Origin: Bactericera cockerelli
Lineage: Eukaryota > Arthropoda > Insecta > Hemiptera > Triozidae
Assembly (NCBI GenBank): GCA_024516035.1
Contig: CM044958.1
Span: forward strand, 737,566 to 801,565
DNA length: 64,000 nt
Direction of reading: 5' to 3'
The notes below the pieces were generated by a model. That model made no database searches. It saw nothing but the letters and a program-made list of their open reading frames with translations, and was not told where the DNA came from. Positions 46,700-57,829 of this stretch are shown one piece after another (the first letter of the stretch is position 1; each line of letters starts with the position of its first letter). Made by a program: the position numbers and the translations under genes.

Positions 46700-49389
46700 A
46701 CTGCAGAGCTAGGAACATTGAGCTAGTAATTGTGCTATCACAGGTTTAAAACATGCCCAGCTAGAAACATAGGGCTATTAACTGTACTTACTATCACTGG
46801 ATTAAAAAATGGCTGGGAAAATATAATTTGTTCAATTAATAGGATAAATTTAAAAGCGAGTAATTATTCACATCTGGAACACACTGTTAACTTTGCCAAA
46901 CACATCATTACGAGGAACACTTCGGGAAAACTGTAAACTTCTACCTATTAAAATATTGCAGCATTTAACTTTACAACCCAGCTGACTCAGACATAGAAAT
47001 GAGTTCAAGGCTTGACTTTAAGAATTAAGATTGATTTAACACAAGACCGATGCAAACTTGAAATACTCTTTTGCCCCAGAAACGAACAAGAACCAGAAAG
47101 ACCTGAGAACTTGGATTGACCAATAATTTGGTTCAGACCACTATCAACCACCTCCACTACAATCTCGGACCTCCACACTCCAAAAAACAAGCAGAAGAGT
47201 TCAAAATTTGTTTTTGTTCCACTGCAAGGGGTGATCAACTGCTGATCTAGGGGAGAAATTTTGCAAATTCGCAATCGCCAGCTTAGGAGAAACTCAGTGT
47301 TGCCAAGTCGCAATTTGCAAATTACCAAGTTCTAAAATTCAACCACTGAATTAAACAGTGGACATGAACAAACGTTTTTGAAATATCATTGAAGCATGTC
47401 CATTTTTCCCCAAGCTACATTTGCTTAGAACTCAAGAAGCTCTGATGCTGTTAATTTATAGTTATCACACTTAACTTTACCCGATCGGGTACCTACTTTC
47501 AAGTATAAAATGAAATTAGTTTGAATTCTTGAAAGAGTATCAATACCTATATCCACTGATTGATTTTTCACATCTTTTTCTACCAAGCGTATTATTAAAT
47601 TTATGTTCATACTTGAAGAAAAATTATTCTGGTCACATTACGCTTTAATAGTGAAGGGTGACCAGAATTTGCTATGAGTGAGAAAACTAGCTGGCTATTT
47701 ATGTAGCTGCAATTTTTTTGGGGTTTAATGTCGCTTTCAACTGCTCAAACTCACCCACGTTTGAACAGCTGTTTCTAAAAAGGTCATGGATCATTGTTGT
47801 TGTTGCCAAAACAACGATTTCTTTTCTCAAATCGTAAAATTAATCAAAATAATTTTGAAATTGTTTCGCGAAAATTCGGTGAGATGTCCGGATTTTAAGC
47901 GACCTCACCGTAGTTCAAGTGAGATTCTGTTTTCACTTTAACTTGGGTACCGGAGTCTGGACGGTTTGGTTTTCATTTGTCTGTTCACTCTCAACCGAAT
48001 TCTTCAAAAAAAAATTAAATTTAAGCGGTATTTTTCTTTTGGATATTTTTTTGTTCCAGGTTCGATATTTCCAAATATTTCCATTTATTCCAATTGGAAT
48101 TCGTGTCTACATCACATTCGTGTAAGAAAAATGCGTTTCGGTACTTTTAAAGATAAACAATGGACTTAACCTATAAAAGAACTGGAAGCAAGAATTTTCT
48201 ACTTCCATTTTGGTTAACCAAACTGGAAGAAGGAAGAGGAAAAATTTCCTCTTCCAAAAAGACTTGCTTCCAGTTTGGTTCATTTTATTCCAGTTACATC
48301 CACTTTGGTTAGAAAGAAATATCAATTAGTTTACATACAGGGTGGTCCAGAAAGTTTGCACCAAAATGATAGGGGTAATAAAAGAGACCATTTCAAACAA
48401 AAATATTCCCGGACATTTTCCTTTATTTTTTGTCGTTTTCAAAATGGCGGCCAAAACGTGTGTTTTTCAAATATTCCGACTTTGGTTTGGCTTTTGATTT
48501 TTTTTAATTTTTTCTGTACCACCTAGAAAAAAAAACGGATAGCATTTTTGAATTGAGAATAAAATTCTAGTTAAAATAAATTAAATTAACCCTTTTAATG
48601 TTTTAATGCTCATTTAGGCTGTCAAAGTTTTGGCCGCCACTTTGAAAACGACAAAAAATAATGAAAAATGTCCGGGAACATTTTTATTGGAAATGGTCTC
48701 TTTTATTACCCCTATCATTTTGGTGCAAACTTTCTGGACCAACCTGTATATGTTTATTGAAGTCCTATAGGACCTATAAATTTTTATGAAAAGATGTTGT
48801 TTTTTCATTTTAAAAGAACGTTAAAAAATCATCAGTATAGAAAAAGATTTTAAATATCAGTCTTAGTGGTAATATGGTGCTACTTTGGTATTCTATAGAA
48901 TATATACCTATAGTTTTTGGGCCGAAATAGGCCACTCGGAGCCGCACGGGGGCCGTTTTGGTGGAAATTATAATAAATAATAATTTAATAATAGAAAATC
49001 TTATAAGTAAAATTAGTAAATTGAAAATGATTTTAGTATTTTTATTGAATAAAGCAAGGCTCTTTAAATTTATATTCAATTAATACAACATTCAAATTTA
49101 ACTATTCGAAGAAGTCCGGATAATTGCCGGCTCAATCATTTTTGTACGAAATTGCAAATTTTCATCTGGCAACGTTTTTTCTCAGAGGTGTAAAGTACAC
49201 CAAATTTTCTTTCCTTTCCTTTTTCTTTATCAGTGATAGTGATAAGTTCCATAAGTCAGGAGCTAGGATTCCCTGATTTCCCTGTTATTGTCAGTTAGTA
49301 ATGGTTATTGTTTTAGAGTAAACTTGATAGTTTAAATCGTAGCTCATCTGTGTGCTGTGTATAGAAAACCCTGGTCAACTTTAATCAGA
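46700..49389. promoter_or_regulatory. Divergent intergenic region between tankyrase and SUCLG1
   Basis: The two genes point away from each other over 2.7 kb, so both promoters should lie here. I see no TATA box at a convincing distance. Included are a 280-bp repeat shared with 20.9-21.2 kb (about 48090-48320) and a 409-bp foldback MITE. 5' UTRs cannot be delimited. Confidence 0.45.
48338..48746. mobile_element. Foldback MITE, 409 bp, TA flanks
   Basis: The ends are CAGGGTGGTCCAGAAAGTTT and the complement of actttctggaccaacctg, flanked by TA at 48336-48337 and 48747-48748. The arms are about 140 bp (gggtaataaaagagaccatt, ttgtcgttttcaaaatggcg). The CAGGGTG terminus is shared with the 885-bp foldback at 26 kb. 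Confidence 0.82.
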
Positions 49390-49426
49390 ATGGCTGTAAG
49401 CACTCGTGTTCTGTCAAAATCCTTTG
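49390..49426 (+). CDS. SUCLG1: SUCLG1 exon 1
   Basis: The ATG lies in cagaATGG context and gives 12 codons plus one base before GTAAGG. It contains most of the targeting peptide. Confidence 0.88.
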
Positions 49427-52400
49427 GTAAGGTCATAATAATATTTGCATACATTGACAATTTGTCAGATCTAAAGGTTATTCCATTCATTGTAATTATG
49501 CTCACTCTTTATGAAGTTGACAGCTACTGCTTGAGACTTGTCAGGCGACATTCTCGGTGTAACTGATCTCAGATAATTATCATTATAGTAGCATGGAATG
49601 GAATTTCTAATTGATAGGAAATGTGATTTATCAATGTTTTTTACCATGTTAATGTTATGGAATGTAATTGATGGATTGATAACTGTGGAAAGCAACACCC
49701 TCTTATTAATTAAACTTGCTTGTTGTTTTATTCACTGATGACTTCTTTTAAGGTGTGTTCCTTGTGTATGTTTGTACCTATTTGAGGTTTACCTATTTGA
49801 GGTTTCTATGGGTTCACTAGTCTTTGAACGGGTTCACTAGTTTGAATCCTAACCAATGCATGAATTTTGTTATTGATTTGAAACTCTATAATTTTGGCAC
49901 CAAATAATTGCTTGATTAAGGGAACCTTTAGTCCTTATTGGGCAGTATAAATTAGTCTATAGGTACTTACAAACTTATGTCAAAATTAAAAATAAAAATA
50001 CAATTAAAAAATCAACCCTTCATTTTGGAGCCATGAAACAGGAGCTACTGTAGACACTTTTTTTTTTAAAAAAAGGTAAGTGTGCCCCTGAACCGCTTTC
50101 GCATTACTTCAGGGCACTTTACCTTTACATCCATGCCATTCCGGAAACAGAAAATTTCGGTCAGAAATTTCCACTCCGGCCGGGATTCGAACCCGCAACC
50201 TCCGGTCAGTAACCAATGCTCTTAACCACTGAGCCACGGAGGTCGGCACTGTAGACACTTGAGGTCTGTGTTCTAGCTTGGCCATCCTGTAGTAGGTATG
50301 CCTCCCCTCTGATTGGCAAGACATGACACAATACTTCCCTTTTAGATGCTGGGTCAACATGAGTGCACTGGAAAGTATCACTTAAAAACAACTTTAACCC
50401 AATTTAGAACATATTTTTTTGTCAGCTTTGGGATTGAACCCAGGACCTTCTGCTAACAAAACAAGTACCTATGCTATACTTGCACTTGACATACAAACTA
50501 TGTTTTGCATAAGTATATCATTAGTTGTCATTATGTTTTTATCTTCAACAAAATTGTTAAGAATGATTTACTTCACAAGAAATTTACATTGAAGCTCCTA
50601 ATAAGGAAGATAATAATTAATAACTAATTGGTATGGGTGTCCAGAATCATGTCAATAAATTTGAATTCTTCTGTATAGGTTGTTACAAGATATATTTTAC
50701 AAGCAAAGCTGATGCAACAGCAAAAAATATGTCCTGATGAAGTTTTTGGCTAATGGTTTAGAAGCTCTATGAAGAAAATAGAAAAGAAAAAGTGTAATTT
50801 ATGTAAGGTGAATATTTATTATATTACCAACAACTATTTAATCAGTACCTATTTCCCCAAATTCACAGCTTGTCAATTTATTGCTATCCGACACAACTCA
50901 AAAGTTGCTGAGGAAATCTATGCTGCCACCAGACCTAATCTGAGGCTCACTAGTAAATCCAAAGTGATCTGTCAAGGTTTCACTGGCAAGCAAGGAACTT
51001 TCCACAGCAAGCAAGCAATAGAATATGGAACCAAAGTGGTTGGAGGTGTATCTCCAGGGAAAGGTGGAAAAACACACTTAGAACTGCCAGTTTTCAACAC
51101 AGTAAAAGAGGTAGATTTCTCTTTATTGTATATCTCTTGAAAAAAAAAATTTTTTCATTCCTTTTAATTTTAAGTACACAATTTAAACACAAACAACTAC
51201 ACTGACTGGCATTACTCACAAGACATGGAAGGAGCCCAGAACTCTTGTTCTGGCATCCAAGGGCTTGTACTACCATGTATAACACACATGAAACACAGAA
51301 TGTAAAGTAAGTAGTACCATAAGAGACTGATATCTAAAATATTTTTCTATGCTGTTGATTTTTTAATGTTCTTTTAAAATGAAAAAAAACCAATGGCTTT
51401 TCATAAAAATCTTTTTAAAGACAAAAAATCACAAAAAAGACAAAAAAATCTTTCAAATTTTGTTCTTGTAAAAAAAAAAAAAATTAATTTAAATTCTCAA
51501 GTCCACTGTGGTCTATCTATATCTACATTTCTTTGGTATTTTAAACAGTACCATATATGATACCATTTCACTCTTAGTATCTTGGTTTAATCATTTCTGT
51601 TTTTGAAAAAAAAAAAAATATTTGACACTCAATGAAATGTCTAGATTCCAAATGGTCACAAAATTTTCATTAAACTTAGCCTCATACAAAATCTCATCAA
51701 GATTTCTCTTCCAATCCAGGCAAGAGACGCCACAGGAGCGGAAGCCACAGTGATCTATGTTCCTCCACCCGGTGCTGCCAAAGCTATTCACGAGGCTCTT
51801 GATGCAGAGATGCCGCTCATTGTCTGCATCACAGAAGGAATCCCACAACTTGACATGGTCAAAGTGAAGCATCGGCTCATTAGACAAAGCAAGTCCCGTC
51901 TGATTGGACCCAACTGTCCGGGAATTATTGCTCCAGAACAGGTAACAAAATATATAATTTTAATTACTATTTTTTATAATTGAATCCATTTAATATTATT
52001 TTAATATTATTTAATTTTAATAGTCATTTTAATATTATTAGGGATTTTACTCAAGCTCTGATTTCCGTTAAATACTTGGATCAGGAGTTAACCAGACAAA
52101 CTATTACTGGACTACCATTGTTGCAGGTTTGAAACCCAGCTGGGAAATGACAAGTTATCTTCCCATTTAGGATCTTGACCACATAATTTGTCTTGGTCTT
52201 ACTGCTAGAATAATTAATCCCCAGTCAGGGCATATAAATAAGGTGATATTTTTATTATAATTTTCCACTTGACCTTTGATATGCATTGGATTCTTCATGT
52301 TCCAAATTCCATGTGTTTTCTGATAGGAATAACTAAGAGGGAGTGAGTATGTTTAAAAGAAAAAGTTGAATGAGAAAAAAAAAGGGAAATGATAATTTTA

Positions 52401-55400
52401 TACAAAAAAATGAAATAAAGCCTTTTAAAAATTATCTGCTTTCTTGTTTTCAGTGTAAGATTGGCATCATGCCAGGCCACATCCACCAACGGGGCTGTGT
52501 GGGAGTTGTATCTCGCTCCGGCACTCTTACATACGAGGCTGTACACCAGACCACTCAGGTGGGGCTGGGCCAAACCCTCTGTGTGGGCATTGGGGGAGAC
52601 CCGTTCAACGGAACCAACTTTATTGATTGTCTGGAGGTGTTTCTCAAGGACCCGGAAACCAAGGGGATCATTCTCATTGGAGAGATTGGAGGAGTAGATG
52701 AAGAGAATGCTGCGGAATATTTGATCAAACATAACTCTGTGAGTGTGGGCATGTTTTATTTTTTTAGTACATATTATTATTTATTATATTTACCTATAAT
52801 ATTTTTTTAAAAAATATCTATAATAATATTTATCTATAATAGAGCACACTTTTTGAAGAAAGTTCAGTTCCCTCCAAACATGTGAGGCTGGCATTTCCGG
52901 CCCCACCCAGGCTGGGCGAGGTTTTGTGGGAGCGTGAAAAAGAAATGGATCCCTATGCTACCTGGATTACCAGACTAGCGCTTTAACCACTTGACTTCCA
53001 GTTAGATCTATTTTGTAAAGAAAATGTATCCTATTTTCATGAGAAGTTGTAAATCAAAGCACCTATTTTTGTTTAATTAAGAAAATATGACAAATATGAT
53101 TGAGCTGGCTTCCAAGGGGGTTGAAACATTTTAAATAAAATTATAAATGTGTTTCTCTGTGTTATTATATCACAATTTTAGTGGGTAGCGCAGAATTATA
53201 GGACTTTTTTGTATTTTTAACATTCCAATATCTTATTTTTGCCTATAATTCCACCACTTGTCGCTGCTAACATTATAACAACTACTCATTTTTCCTCACG
53301 AAATGTGAGTGGACCGCGAACACGCAAGTACAGAGCAGAAAAAATCCTGCTCCGCTGGGGATCGAACCCAGGTCACCATGCGTGCAATGCCTAGCGCGCT
53401 AACTCACTCGGCCACGGTGACTGTTTGAAACATTTCGTGTTGTACAGTACAACCCTGACCAGGTGACCAATACGAATACGTCATGCTGAAAAAATTGATT
53501 ACTGTTGGACTGAATAACATCGATAAATGATCATTGTATCATGGACAAATATTATTTTAGTTGATGAAATGAAAGCTGATAAGCTGATTAGGATATTACT
53601 ACTATCAGTCCGGGTTGGAGTAGGCTGTTCTCTCTACACGTTGTGATAAGAGAGAAATGAGGCTCTATGCATTAATGGTGAATTGGGGGATTGTATGTAA
53701 AATTCTTTCTTTACTCGTGTATTTAATGAAAATTGGAAATGGCTTACAGTTTTTTTATATATTTTTTTTTTGGAGTGGATCTTGCAGACATGCTCATTGA
53801 TTGGATAACATTTTATTTTAAATAATTAAATTCTTACTTAGATATTTTGTGATACACTACAATGGTATAGTAATAATAATGTCGCCTTATTTATACTGCC
53901 CGATTAGGACTATTAAGTCCCATTATTCCAGCAGTAAGCCCAAGACGCATTATTATGTGGTAAAAATCCCAAATGGGAGGATAACTTGTCATGTCCCGGC
54001 CGAGTTTCGAACCCGCGACCTCTGGAATCTCGGGATTCACAGAGCGCCGCCTTTTCCACTGTGCTATCGGGACATGGTATATTTTGTCGAAGCACAAAAA
54101 AACCTATGCCTCGAGTTTTTTTTTTTAATTTGTGTTTACCGTCGCTTTCAACAACATAGTCACATCACGACGGGTGTGTTCGCAGGAAATTCTCAAACTT
54201 GCTACCCACATTAACCTCACCTAGCCTGGGTTGGGCCGGAATGTCAGCATCACGAAGTCTTCACCTCGCTGAACGTTGCTTAACTTTAGTGATCTTACGA
54301 GAACGGGTATATTCACCGCGCCATCGACGCTGGCTATACCTCCAGGGCCTTAAGTTTACGATGCACGTCAAGTTTTCACACAACTGCCGTCGTGTTCACC
54401 CGAGAGATAAGGCATCTGGGTACTCGGAATGTTTCTCTCGAGTACTTTGACTTACTTCCGTGTAACACATTAAACAGTGTATTTCTACAGGGTCCAATAT
54501 ATCTTACTCGTTGAAATGTTCTCTTGTAATCTAAATCGAAAAAGTTGAGTATATACGATGTACATTATCATAAATATCCTCCTACATTTCTTCCCTGTTA
54601 CACCTTCACAACTCTAAGCGGATTTTTTTTATTTGAACGAAGCGAACCGAAGCTGACCTGGTCACTGAAATTCACTTTTTTTATTTGACCGGACCGAAAA
54701 ATCCTGACCGGAGTCCCAGCACCTAAATGGCAAGTATTGTGTCACTTCTCGCCCATCAGTGGGGAGGCATACTACGGGATGCGTACGCTATAACACAAAA
54801 CACATGCGTCTACAGTAGCTGCTGTTTCATGGCTACGAAATAAAAAAGGCTGTGAAAAATAAATAATAAAAAATCAATGTTTACCTATCCTTTTGTGGTC
54901 TTTCTTTATATCAACTCATAAGTCGGAATTGTTGTTCTGTCCCTTCTCGTGCATCATAGGGAAGCATACTACGGGATGGACATCTTAAAAACCAGAAAAA
55001 ATCTATCAATGTTGTTTCTTGGTTTTGTGAAGATAAAAACTAACCGAGTGTAAATTTTGCATTTGAAAAACACTGGGGAAGAAGGATGAAGGTCCAAAAT
55101 TTCGAAAATTGAGTTAGATACGGATTAAAGTCCTTTGAAAGTGTAAAAATACGTAGACATGTTAAAAATATGGAATAAGGTTGAGGGTGAGTAGATATTT
55201 ACATTTTTAAATCATGCCGTCAGGGGAAGAAAGATGAGAGTCACATCGCTTGTAGGGAAGAAAGATGATGAGAGTCCATGATCTTGAAAGAAAGTCCAAA
55301 AGTTTAAACTTAAAATTGAATCATCTCGAAATCAAAAAAAAAAAAAAAAAAAAAAAAATGGATATTCATCTTTCTTCCCCTGGCCTCTCTTCATTTCATT

Positions 55401-57717
55401 TACATGCTTGGAAGTTTAGAGAGTATAGTACTCTACCAATAATAAAATAACACATTAAAACAGTATGTATTCTATCTGCGTATTGGAATAATTCCAAGTT
55501 TGATTCAAGTCAACTAATACACTGCATCCACCTACTATTGATTTTTATAATTACTCGTGTATGTATAACCTTGGAAAGTATGAAACATAGATGTGAAGAC
55601 ATAACGATTAGCTCAGTGGAACGATATTTGCTTGCCATGCGGTAGTTTATGATGTTCAAATCCCAGAGACAACAAAAAATTGTATTCAAAACTTGGTTAC
55701 AGTTGTTTGTTTAAAACATGCATTGGTGTGTACGAGTGGTTAAGGCGATAGTCTGCTGATCCAGGTAGCGTAGGAATTGGTTGGTTCGAATCCCACCCAA
55801 TGCATGATTTTGTCCTCATAAACTGCTGGAATAAAGTAACTCTTTAGTTATGTTTGAGCTGTATAAATATAAATCTTAAAGAGACCAATTTATTAAAATA
55901 AACTATTTTTTTTTGTGTTGTTTCACAGCCTTTAGTATTTCGTAGCCATGAAACAGGAGCTACTGTAGACGCGTGTGGTCTGAGTTGTAGCTTGTCCATC
56001 CCGTAGTATGCCTCCTGTCTGATGGGCGAGAAGTGACACAAAGCTTTGGGTGCTGGGTGAATACGAGCGCACCGGAATGCATTGCTTTCAGACAACTATA
56101 ACCGAATTTTAAATACAATTTTTCGTCGGCTCTAGGGTTTAAACCGGGGACCTTCCGCGTCTTTCCTTCATATTTCCTAACAGACCATTCATAATTAAAT
56201 CTCAAGACCATTCGTCAAAAAAGCGAGTATAAGGGTTGGGTGGAAGAGATTGTGATAGACAGTGACCTTTAGTTTGGACATAAGTTTTTTAATATATTTT
56301 CTATTCTTTTTCATTTTTATTGTATATATTGTTTCCATTTTTTTTCATTGGTAAAATAATTATTTGTATGTATACATGTACATAATGTCCATTTATATCT
56401 AATAAAGCGTTGTTTAATAATAATAATTTTAATTATTATTCTTTTAATCCTAGTAAATTTTAATACCTTATTGTCCAAGTTTATGTGAGAAAGTATAAAC
56501 TTACTCCTCACATAAACTAAGAAAAGCTGTAAATGAAAATACTAGTATCTCCTTCATAATAATAGTATTTTACCACTGAGCTAATCGTGCGCCCTTATTT
56601 ATTTCCCCAGGGCCCCAACGCCAAGCCCGTGGTGTCTTTCATCGCAGGAATCACCGCCCCTCCCGGCAGACGGATGGGCCACGCAGGGGCCATCATATCT
56701 GGGGGCAAGGGGGGCGCTCAGGACAAGATCAACGCTCTTGAAAAGGTAATAATAAATGTGTTTCTTTGTGTTATCCATTAAATAGTCCATTACATATTGG
56801 TGAAATATGGTAGTTCTAAATAACGGATGCAGCACTTAATAATATAATATCGCCTTATTTATACTGCCCGATTAGTTTTTTATACTACTTAAGTCCCATT
56901 ATTCTAGCAGTAAGCCCAAGACGTATTATTATGTGGTAAAAATCCCAAATGGGAGGATAACTTGTCATGTCCCGGCTGGGCTTCGAACCCACGACCTCTG
57001 GAATCTCTGGATTCACAGAGTGCCGCCTTTACCACTGAGCTACCGGGACAGATTAAACATTACAGTTTAAGTGGGTAGCGCAGAATTAAATTACTTTATC
57101 CATTTTCTTTATATACTAGCACAGCGGTTCCCAACCGGTGGGCCACGGGCAGCTCGCTACTGGGCCGCGAATGCTGGCCGAAACTCAAGAAATAATAATT
57201 TATTATTAAAATAGTGCAAAATAAGTACGGTGTGGGTCGCAAAATTGCTTTAAAAATATTATTGGGCCCCCAAGCTAAAAAGGTTGGGAACTGCTGTACT
57301 GGCATATTACGTATTCCACACGGTTTTTGACCGACATCAGTAGCTTGATCGATAAGGCGGTGGACTTGAAACCTGGAGGTCGGTGGTTCAAGTCCCGGTT
57401 TCAGCGTGGATTTAGTAAAGCAAGTTTGAGTACTTGTGATATTACGAAAGTGATTAACACAAATATGATACCTAACTTTAACTAATATATTATTTTTGAA
57501 GGTGGCGGACTTGTAACCTGTAGGTCAGTGGTTCGAGTCCCAAGTTCAGCAAACAAATTAGCACTGAGAGTTTCAGAAATTGTGATATCACGAAAGTAAA
57601 ATTAACGATAACTTTTTTTCTATGTTTCCACTACAGGCTGGCGTGATTGTCACCCGCAGTCCGGCTCAGATGGGCAACGAATTACTCAAGGAGATGAAGC
57701 GGCGGAACTTGAACTGA
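49390..57717 (+). CDS. SUCLG1: Succinyl-CoA ligase alpha subunit, mitochondrial, 6 exons
   Basis: This is the alpha subunit of the matrix enzyme that converts succinyl-CoA to succinate with GTP or ATP formation in the citric acid cycle; it pairs with a beta subunit. Exons: 49390-49426, 50869-51110, 51720-51941, 52454-52738, 56611-56745, 57637-57717. All sites are GT..AG and phases agree; 1,002 nt give 333 residues plus stop, normal for the family. The start [12 protein letters not shown] is a basic, uncharged-acid-free leader fitting mitochondrial import. Key motifs: [19 protein letters not shown] (CoA-binding domain), [44 protein letters not shown], and MGHAGAI with the phosphorylated His in exon 5. 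No break is seen. Confidence 0.97.
50068..50246 (-). mobile_element. SINE-B copy in SUCLG1 intron 1
   Basis: On minus, the head cctccgtggctcagtggtta and gttcgaatcccggccggagt, then ggaatggcatggatgtaaag and a poly-A end at 50061-50084. Confidence 0.8.
50260..50465 (-). mobile_element. SINE-C copy, degraded
   Basis: It shares ggcatacctactacaggatg and ccaatttagaac-type body with SINE-C; the B box is gggttcaatccc. Confidence 0.6.
50869..51110 (+). CDS. SUCLG1: SUCLG1 exon 2
   Basis: 242 nt from acceptor attcacag. It encodes [40 protein letters not shown] and [20 protein letters not shown], the Rossmann CoA-binding domain. Confidence 0.96.
51720..51941 (+). CDS. SUCLG1: SUCLG1 exon 3
   Basis: 74 codons in phase 0. 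It encodes [38 protein letters not shown] and [13 protein letters not shown]. Confidence 0.97.
52090..52258 (+). mobile_element. SINE-A copy, diverged, in SUCLG1 intron 3
   Basis: It has gtttgaaacccagctgggaa, gacaagttatcttcccattt and an ending gggcatataaataaggtgat. The head is eroded. Confidence 0.65.
52454..52738 (+). CDS. SUCLG1: SUCLG1 exon 4
   Basis: 95 codons. It encodes [60 protein letters not shown] and [20 protein letters not shown]. Confidence 0.97.
53240..53432 (-). mobile_element. SINE-E copy (tRNA-derived)
   Basis: On minus, the head gtcaccgtggccgagtgagt and B box ggttcgatccccagcggagc, with the body caggattttttctgctctgt, acttgcgtgttcgcggtcca and actcacatttcgtgaggaa. Confidence 0.75.
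53870..54074 (-). mobile_element. SINE-A copy
   Basis: Full length on minus, with tail ATT repeats at 53870-53882 and head ending at 54074. Confidence 0.85.
54110..54450 (-). mobile_element. 5S rRNA-derived SINE copy
   Basis: On minus, gccagcgtcgatggcgcggt, gaatatacccgttctcgtaa then gatcactaaagttaagcaac follows the 5S rRNA block order. The tail cccgtcgtgatgtgactatg and ttgttgaaagcgacggtaaa matches the copy at 4.8-5.1 kb. Confidence 0.7.
54715..54842 (+). mobile_element. SINE-C 3' part
   Basis: It has caagtattgtgtcacttctc, gcatactacgggatgcgtac and tacagtagctgctgtttcat; no tRNA-like head. Confidence 0.65.
55073..55382. mobile_element. MITE, 310 bp, copy B
   Basis: It is nearly identical to 21857-22157 (for example gttagatacggattaaagtc, ggttgagggtgagtagatat), with a longer poly-A run. 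The first terminal base pair differs (CTGGGG for CAGGGG). Confidence 0.75.
55918..56190 (-). mobile_element. SINE-C copy
   Basis: On minus, the B box is gtccccggtttaaaccctag and the body has gtatttaaaattcggttata and gcatactacgggatggac. Confidence 0.7.
56236..56425 (+). mobile_element. LINE 3'-end family T copy
   Basis: gggtggaagagattgtgata, then tgtccatttatatctaataa and agcgttgtttaataataata. Close to the copy at 42405-42592 in its 3' half. Confidence 0.7.
56611..56745 (+). CDS. SUCLG1: SUCLG1 exon 5 with phospho-His
   Basis: 45 codons. It encodes [40 protein letters not shown] and NALEK. The His of MGHAGAI is the catalytic phosphohistidine. A SINE-C head fragment (ccactgagctaatcgtgcgc) sits 15 bp before its acceptor. 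Confidence 0.97.
56839..57050 (-). mobile_element. SINE-A copy in SUCLG1 intron 5
   Basis: Full length on minus; ends at taccgggaca 57050. Confidence 0.85.
57328..57480 (+). mobile_element. SINE-D copy
   Basis: catcagtagcttgatcgata, gtggttcaagtcccggtttc, ttgtgatattacgaaagtga. A partial second copy follows at ~57500-57620, ending 20 bp before the exon 6 acceptor. Confidence 0.8.
57637..57717 (+). CDS. SUCLG1: SUCLG1 exon 6 with stop
   Basis: 27 codons including TGA at 57715-57717. It encodes [20 protein letters not shown] and KRRNLN. Confidence 0.97.
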   Translation, partial: AGVIVTRSPAQMGNELLKEMKRRNLN

Positions 57718-57815
57718 GCCAATCTCCCCGCTCTATAGATAATGATTAGATCCAACTGTTCTCTATGATTTGCCCCGCCTTTAGGTCTAGTCCTGCCCGA
57801 TCAAATCGGGGAAAA

Positions 57816-57821
57816 AATAAA
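57816..57821 (+). terminator. SUCLG1: SUCLG1 poly(A) signal
   Basis: AATAAA 99 bp after the stop codon, the first canonical hexamer downstream. Confidence 0.7.
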
Positions 57822-57829
57822 GTTTTAGA

